From Streptomyces sp. TSRI0107 (GTDB lineage Bacteria; Actinomycetota; Actinomycetes; Streptomycetales; Streptomycetaceae): a stretch of 64,000 nt of DNA. Location of the stretch: NCBI RefSeq assembly GCF_001905845.1, contig NZ_LIVZ01000001.1, positions 310,001-374,000 on the forward strand, in the 5' to 3' direction. Below, one piece after another: positions 60,691 to 64,000 of the stretch. The position numbers were made by a program, and so were the translations under genes. The notes under the pieces are model-generated. The model had not been told where the DNA came from. It did no database searches and saw nothing but the letters and a program-made list of their open reading frames with translations. Numbering within the stretch: position 1 is the stretch's first letter; every line of letters starts with the position of its first letter.

Positions 60691-62304
60691 TCAGCCGCGC
60701 CGGACGGTGATCGTCGTCCAGGCGCCCACATGCACCCGGTCACCGTCCTGGAGCGGCACCGGGACGAACGGCTGGATCGGCTCCTCGGAGCCGTTGACCG
60801 TGGTGCCGTTCGTCGAGTTCTGGTCGACGACCGCCCAGCTGCCGTCCGGCTGCTGCACCAGCACCGCGTGCTGGTGCGAGACACCCGGGTCCTCCGGCGG
60901 GACCGACAGGTCGATGTCGGGGGTGTCGCCGGTGGAGTGGCGGCGGCGGCCGATGGTGACCTGGTTGCCGGTGAGGGCGCGCTGCTGCTCCGGCGAGTAC
61001 GCGGGCAGGTTCAGGCCCGCGGCCTCGGGGCCGGAGCGCTGCATCATCGCCATGAAGTACTCGCGGTCCGGGCCGATCGTCGCCGTCCAGGTCACCGGGC
61101 CCTGCGGGGCGGCCGGGCCGGGCGGCGGCGGTGCCTGGGTCGCACCGGGGTGCGGGTAGCCGTAGCCGCCGGGCTGACCGGGAGCACCCGGACCGCCGGG
61201 ACCACCGGGGCCGTTCGGCGCGCCGGTGCCGGACGGCGGGGAGATCACCCAGTCGTCGCCACCGCCGCCGAAGGACGGGCCACCGGGCTGCGGACGTCCC
61301 GGCTCCTGTGGGAAGGCGGGCGGGGCAGGCGGACCGGAGGGGCCGCCGGGACCGGGCTGATGGAACGCCTGCGGCGCGCCGCCCGTCGCACCCGGGCCAC
61401 CGGGAACGCCAGGACCGCCCGGACCGCCATGACCACCCGGGGCGCCGGGCGGCTGCGGGACGGGGCGGGACGGGTCCGCGCCGAAGCCGGGCGGCGGGCC
61501 GGCCTGGCCGGGGATGGAGGGACCACCGGGACGCTCACCGAAGGGCGAGCCGGGGCCGCCAGGAGCGCCGGGACCAGGGCCGCCGGGGCCGCCCGGACCG
61601 CCGAAGCCGCCGGGGCCACCGGGACCGGAAGGCGCCCCCGGACCACCCGGGCCACCGGGACCGCCGGGAGCACCCGGCGCACCGAAACCACCGGGCCCGC
61701 CAGGACCACCGGGACCGCCAGGCCCAGCGGGACCGGGGAACCCACCAGGTCCGCCAGGCCCACCGGGAGCACCGGGACCCCCAGCACCAGGCGGCATACC
61801 AGGAGCACCGGGCGCACCCGGACGCCCCGGACCCGCGCCCGGTCCGCCCGGCTCACCCGCGAAGTGCGGGCCCGGAGGGATCGGCTCGGCGGGCCGGTTC
61901 ACCTGGGACGGCCGGGAGCCCTGGTACTCGTACTGGTCGGTGCCGCCGTACGACGGCGGGCCGGGCGGCCGCTGGAAGCGCGGGTCGGGGCCGGGCCCGG
62001 AGCCGGGCGCCGGCGGGCGCGGGGCGGCCGGGGTGTACGAGGTCGCGGTGTTGGTGAGGAAGTTCCACCGGCACTCCTCGCAGAACGGCGCGCCGCCCTC
62101 GCGGGGCGTACGGCACTGCGGGCACAGCTCCGGCTGCGCGTTCGGGCCGGGAGCCGGGCCGCCGCCCGCGGGCGGCGGGAAGCCGTAGCCGCCACCGCCG
62201 GGAGACGGCGGCGGAGGCGGGGGCACGGCACCGGCCATGCGGTGACCGCAGACCTCGCACCAGTCGTCGGAACCCGACTGGTGTCCGTTCGGGCAGGTCG
62301 GCAT
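60691..62304 (-). CDS. Zinc-ribbon, collagen-like and FHA domain protein
   Basis: 537 aa. Two zinc ribbons at the N-terminus ([38 protein letters not shown]), then about 250 residues of Gly/Pro-rich sequence with long runs of Gly-X-Y triplets ([18 protein letters not shown]), and a C-terminal FHA domain with [20 protein letters not shown] and [12 protein letters not shown], which binds phosphothreonine. Last gene of a leftward group after PP2C and VWA genes, so it probably reads a Ser/Thr kinase signal. ATG 62304. Confidence 0.9.
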   Translation of the reverse strand: MPTCPNGHQSGSDDWCEVCGHRMAGAVPPPPPPSPGGGGYGFPPPAGGGPAPGPNAQPELCPQCRTPREGGAPFCEECRWNFLTNTATSYTPAAPRPPAPGSGPGPDPRFQRPPGPPSYGGTDQYEYQGSRPSQVNRPAEPIPPGPHFAGEPGGPGAGPGRPGAPGAPGMPPGAGGPGAPGGPGGPGGFPGPAGPGGPGGPGGPGGFGAPGAPGGPGGPGGPGAPSGPGGPGGFGGPGGPGGPGPGAPGGPGSPFGERPGGPSIPGQAGPPPGFGADPSRPVPQPPGAPGGHGGPGGPGVPGGPGATGGAPQAFHQPGPGGPSGPPAPPAFPQEPGRPQPGGPSFGGGGDDWVISPPSGTGAPNGPGGPGGPGAPGQPGGYGYPHPGATQAPPPPGPAAPQGPVTWTATIGPDREYFMAMMQRSGPEAAGLNLPAYSPEQQRALTGNQVTIGRRRHSTGDTPDIDLSVPPEDPGVSHQHAVLVQQPDGSWAVVDQNSTNGTTVNGSEEPIQPFVPVPLQDGDRVHVGAWTTITVRRG

Positions 62305-62387
62305 GTCGGCGCTTCCCCCTCTCCTTTTCCGGTCGTTCTGACCGGATTTCTCCAACCCCAAGGGGGTCGGGCTCGTGGCTCTTTACG

Positions 62388-63737
62388 TCACTTCTTTACA
62401 CGAACAGTCTTTGTCGACCGGGTTTCGAGAGTCATCTCGTCGGCCTCCGCGACCTTCGCCTTCAGTCGCACAGTACCTGTCGCGGCGTCGACCACGTCCA
62501 CCACCTTCGCAAGGAGTTTCGCAGTGTCCGCGTTTCCGGAGGCGCCGGCGAGCTGAACCGCGCGACCCAGTTTGGCCGTTGCTCCGTCGATGTCTCCCGA
62601 TTTGCGCAGATCGAGCCCTTCTTGGATGACCTGGGCGAGTTCCGCCTGTCCCGTGTAGTGGGCGACCTGGGGGTTGATCGACGTGGACGCGGCCATGTCG
62701 TCGGTCCACACGGCCCGTACGAGACCCTGCGCGCCCAGGTTCTGCGCCGTTCCGTCGGAGGACTGCGGGATCACCAGCGAGACCCGCGCCGCCAGCATCT
62801 CCTGGCCGATGTTCGCGGCCGGGACCTCGACGCATACGTGGTAGTCGCGGGACTCGTCCCCCCAGGAACCGGTGGGGTAGTCCCCGGCGCGCGGGCCCGC
62901 CTCGGTGCGCCGGCCGGTCAAGTCCTCCACCGTCGGTGCGACTTGCTTGACGAACTTGATGGTCGTGCCGACCGGCGTCCACAGCCGCAGCGCGACATCC
63001 GCGACCTCCTTGCCCATCGCGGTTTCCATCATCCGGGTGAAGTCGGCGGCGAGGCCGGCCGGATCGGCGACGATGTCGGCGCTGCCGAGGAGGGCGGAGG
63101 CGATGCCTGTGACTTCTTTCACTTCCCAGTCGGTGCCCACGCCGCGGGCGTCACAGGTGAAACGCCCGGCGCAGGACTCCAGGGCGGCCTTCAGGTCCTC
63201 CGGTGACTCGTGCTCATTGCGGCCGTCGGTGAGCAGGATGCCGTGCCGGATGGCCACGTCCGCCGCGGACAGCAGGCGGTCGGCGAGCCGCAGCCAGGTG
63301 CCGATGGCCGTACCGCCGCCCGCGCTCAGTTTGCGCAGGGCCTGCTTGGCCTGTTCGCGGGTGGTGGGATCGGCGACGGCGAGGCGGCCGCCGCCCGGAT
63401 AGACCTCCTTGGCCACGTGGGTGCCGCCGATCACCGCGAAGTGCACTCCGTCGCGCAGGGTGTCGATGGCGGCGGCCGTCGCGTCCCGCGCGTTGCGCAT
63501 CTTGGTCGGCGGATAGTCCATCGAGCCCGAGCAGTCGACCATGATCGCCACGGCCGCGGACGGACCGTGGCCGGGCGGGTAGAGGTGCGGTGCCGTGACG
63601 GCGCTGCCGATGGTGCCGCCGCCGGTCGCGGTCACCGTGACGATCGCGTTGACCTCCCGGCCGCCCTCCGGGAGGTACTCGTTCTGGTACACGTCGACCG
63701 AGAACTGCGGCACGTTCGACTTCGACAAATTGGCCAT
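62388..63737 (-). CDS. Cytosolic VWA-domain protein
   Basis: 449 aa without signal peptide. The VWA domain has an intact metal site (VAIMVDCSGSMDYPPTKMRN; GGTAIGTWLRLADRLL; GILLTDGRNEHE), followed by a beta-rich domain and a C-terminal helical part (LIPQSSDGTAQ; LDLRKSGDIDGATAKLGRAV resembling a TPR-like unit). It lies 83 bp upstream of the FHA gene and 102 bp after the PP2C gene in the same direction. Likely a metal-dependent scaffold in phospho-signalling. Confidence 0.9.
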   Translation of the reverse strand: MANLSKSNVPQFSVDVYQNEYLPEGGREVNAIVTVTATGGGTIGSAVTAPHLYPPGHGPSAAVAIMVDCSGSMDYPPTKMRNARDATAAAIDTLRDGVHFAVIGGTHVAKEVYPGGGRLAVADPTTREQAKQALRKLSAGGGTAIGTWLRLADRLLSAADVAIRHGILLTDGRNEHESPEDLKAALESCAGRFTCDARGVGTDWEVKEVTGIASALLGSADIVADPAGLAADFTRMMETAMGKEVADVALRLWTPVGTTIKFVKQVAPTVEDLTGRRTEAGPRAGDYPTGSWGDESRDYHVCVEVPAANIGQEMLAARVSLVIPQSSDGTAQNLGAQGLVRAVWTDDMAASTSINPQVAHYTGQAELAQVIQEGLDLRKSGDIDGATAKLGRAVQLAGASGNADTAKLLAKVVDVVDAATGTVRLKAKVAEADEMTLETRSTKTVRVKK

Positions 63738-63839
63738 GCGTACTCGAATCCCCCTTGCGACCCCGCCGGAGCGGGGTGACGACTAAGGCCGGACCGGTCC
63801 CCTCCGGTCCGTCGAGGCTTCCCCGTCTCGCTCAAGGCC

Positions 63840-64000
63840 TCAGGCGGATCCTGCCCCCTGCGGCGGGGCCGGGAACGGCAGGACGGCCACTGTTACGTTG
63901 TCGTGGCCGCCGCCGTCCAGGGCGTGGCCGACCAGGACCCGCGCGCTGTGCAGCGGCCGGGCGGCGGCGTCGAGAGGGAGGACGTCGGCCATCTCCTCGG
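63840..64000 (-). CDS. PP2C-family serine/threonine phosphatase (C-terminal fragment)
   Basis: Only the last 53 codons lie in the window. EMADVLPLDAAARPLHSARV followed by GHDNVTVAVLPF, where the Asp-Asn of GGHDN is the last metal-binding motif of PP2C enzymes, ending PPQGAGSA. It would dephosphorylate Ser/Thr-phosphorylated proteins, and is grouped with the VWA and FHA genes downstream. Confidence 0.88.
   Translation of the reverse strand, partial: EEMADVLPLDAAARPLHSARVLVGHALDGGGHDNVTVAVLPFPAPPQGAGSA

Noticed and set aside
61500..62190. Plus-strand Gly/Pro-rich frame (61514-62188) as a collagen gene
   Set aside because: It is the complement of the Gly-X-Y region of the FHA protein gene, which has intact zinc ribbons and an FHA domain in the other direction.

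Overview
The window is a chromosomal segment of a Streptomyces. It has very high GC content, GTG and TTG starts are frequent, and genes are packed with 1-17 bp overlaps. It also carries families essentially confined to Streptomyces and close relatives: rodlins, chaplins, WhiJ-like XRE/DUF397 proteins, MelC1/MelC2 tyrosinase, and the DynA/DynB dynamin pair with SsbB. From memory, gene content and order resemble the S. coelicolor chromosome from about SCO2682 (right end here) to about SCO2753 (left end here). I see no insertion sequence, prophage, CRISPR array or rRNA. There is one tRNA (Arg, anticodon TCT).

Left part (1-11.2 kb): two LacI-controlled sugar loci. A truncated LacI gene diverges from a coupled three-gene catabolic operon (Gfo/Idh/MocA oxidoreductase, DUF993 aldolase-like protein, sugar isomerase/epimerase), followed by a MOSC protein. 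The ribose-type operon rbsR-rbsA-rbsCB-rbsK-rbsD runs leftward, and its permease and substrate-binding protein are fused into one polypeptide.

11.2-25 kb: a structured non-coding element; a secreted DUF4344 metallopeptidase; an Rpn-like nuclease with an RsbW-like ATPase, divergent from a WhiJ-like regulator and two tandem DUF397 genes; RecD2 helicase; citrate synthase; a copper-export pair copZ-copA behind a textbook CsoR operator; an alcohol dehydrogenase; a GNAT acetyltransferase; and a small HTH protein.

25-37.5 kb: an inositol-catabolic operon (iolC, Cgl0159-like aldolase, iolB, iolD, mmsA); a lipoprotein; an unusual fusion of an exported alpha/beta hydrolase with an ABC ATPase, plus its permease; and a VWA lipoprotein.

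37.5-49 kb: an aerial-hypha surface-layer island. It holds three rodlins, four chaplins (one long, with a sortase-type tail; one with a histidine-rich tail), an ATP-grasp enzyme, three uncharacterised secreted proteins, DUF5949 coupled to a VKOR-type thiol oxidase, and the tyrosinase operon melC1-melC2. Most of the genes are separated by strong hairpin terminators and are therefore probably individually controlled. The chaplins and rodlins carry conserved cysteine pairs, so the VKOR protein in their midst is a plausible disulfide-forming partner.

49-64 kb: sporulation and housekeeping genes. These are tRNA-Arg; dynA-dynB (septation GTPases); ssbB; a thioester-domain, LAATG-anchored surface protein; ettA, preceded by a perfect match to the BldD consensus; a thioesterase; a truncated haemoglobin bordered by a 14-bp tandem repeat; a methyltransferase; and a phospho-signalling group (PP2C phosphatase, VWA protein, zinc-ribbon/collagen-like/FHA protein) that runs off the right end.
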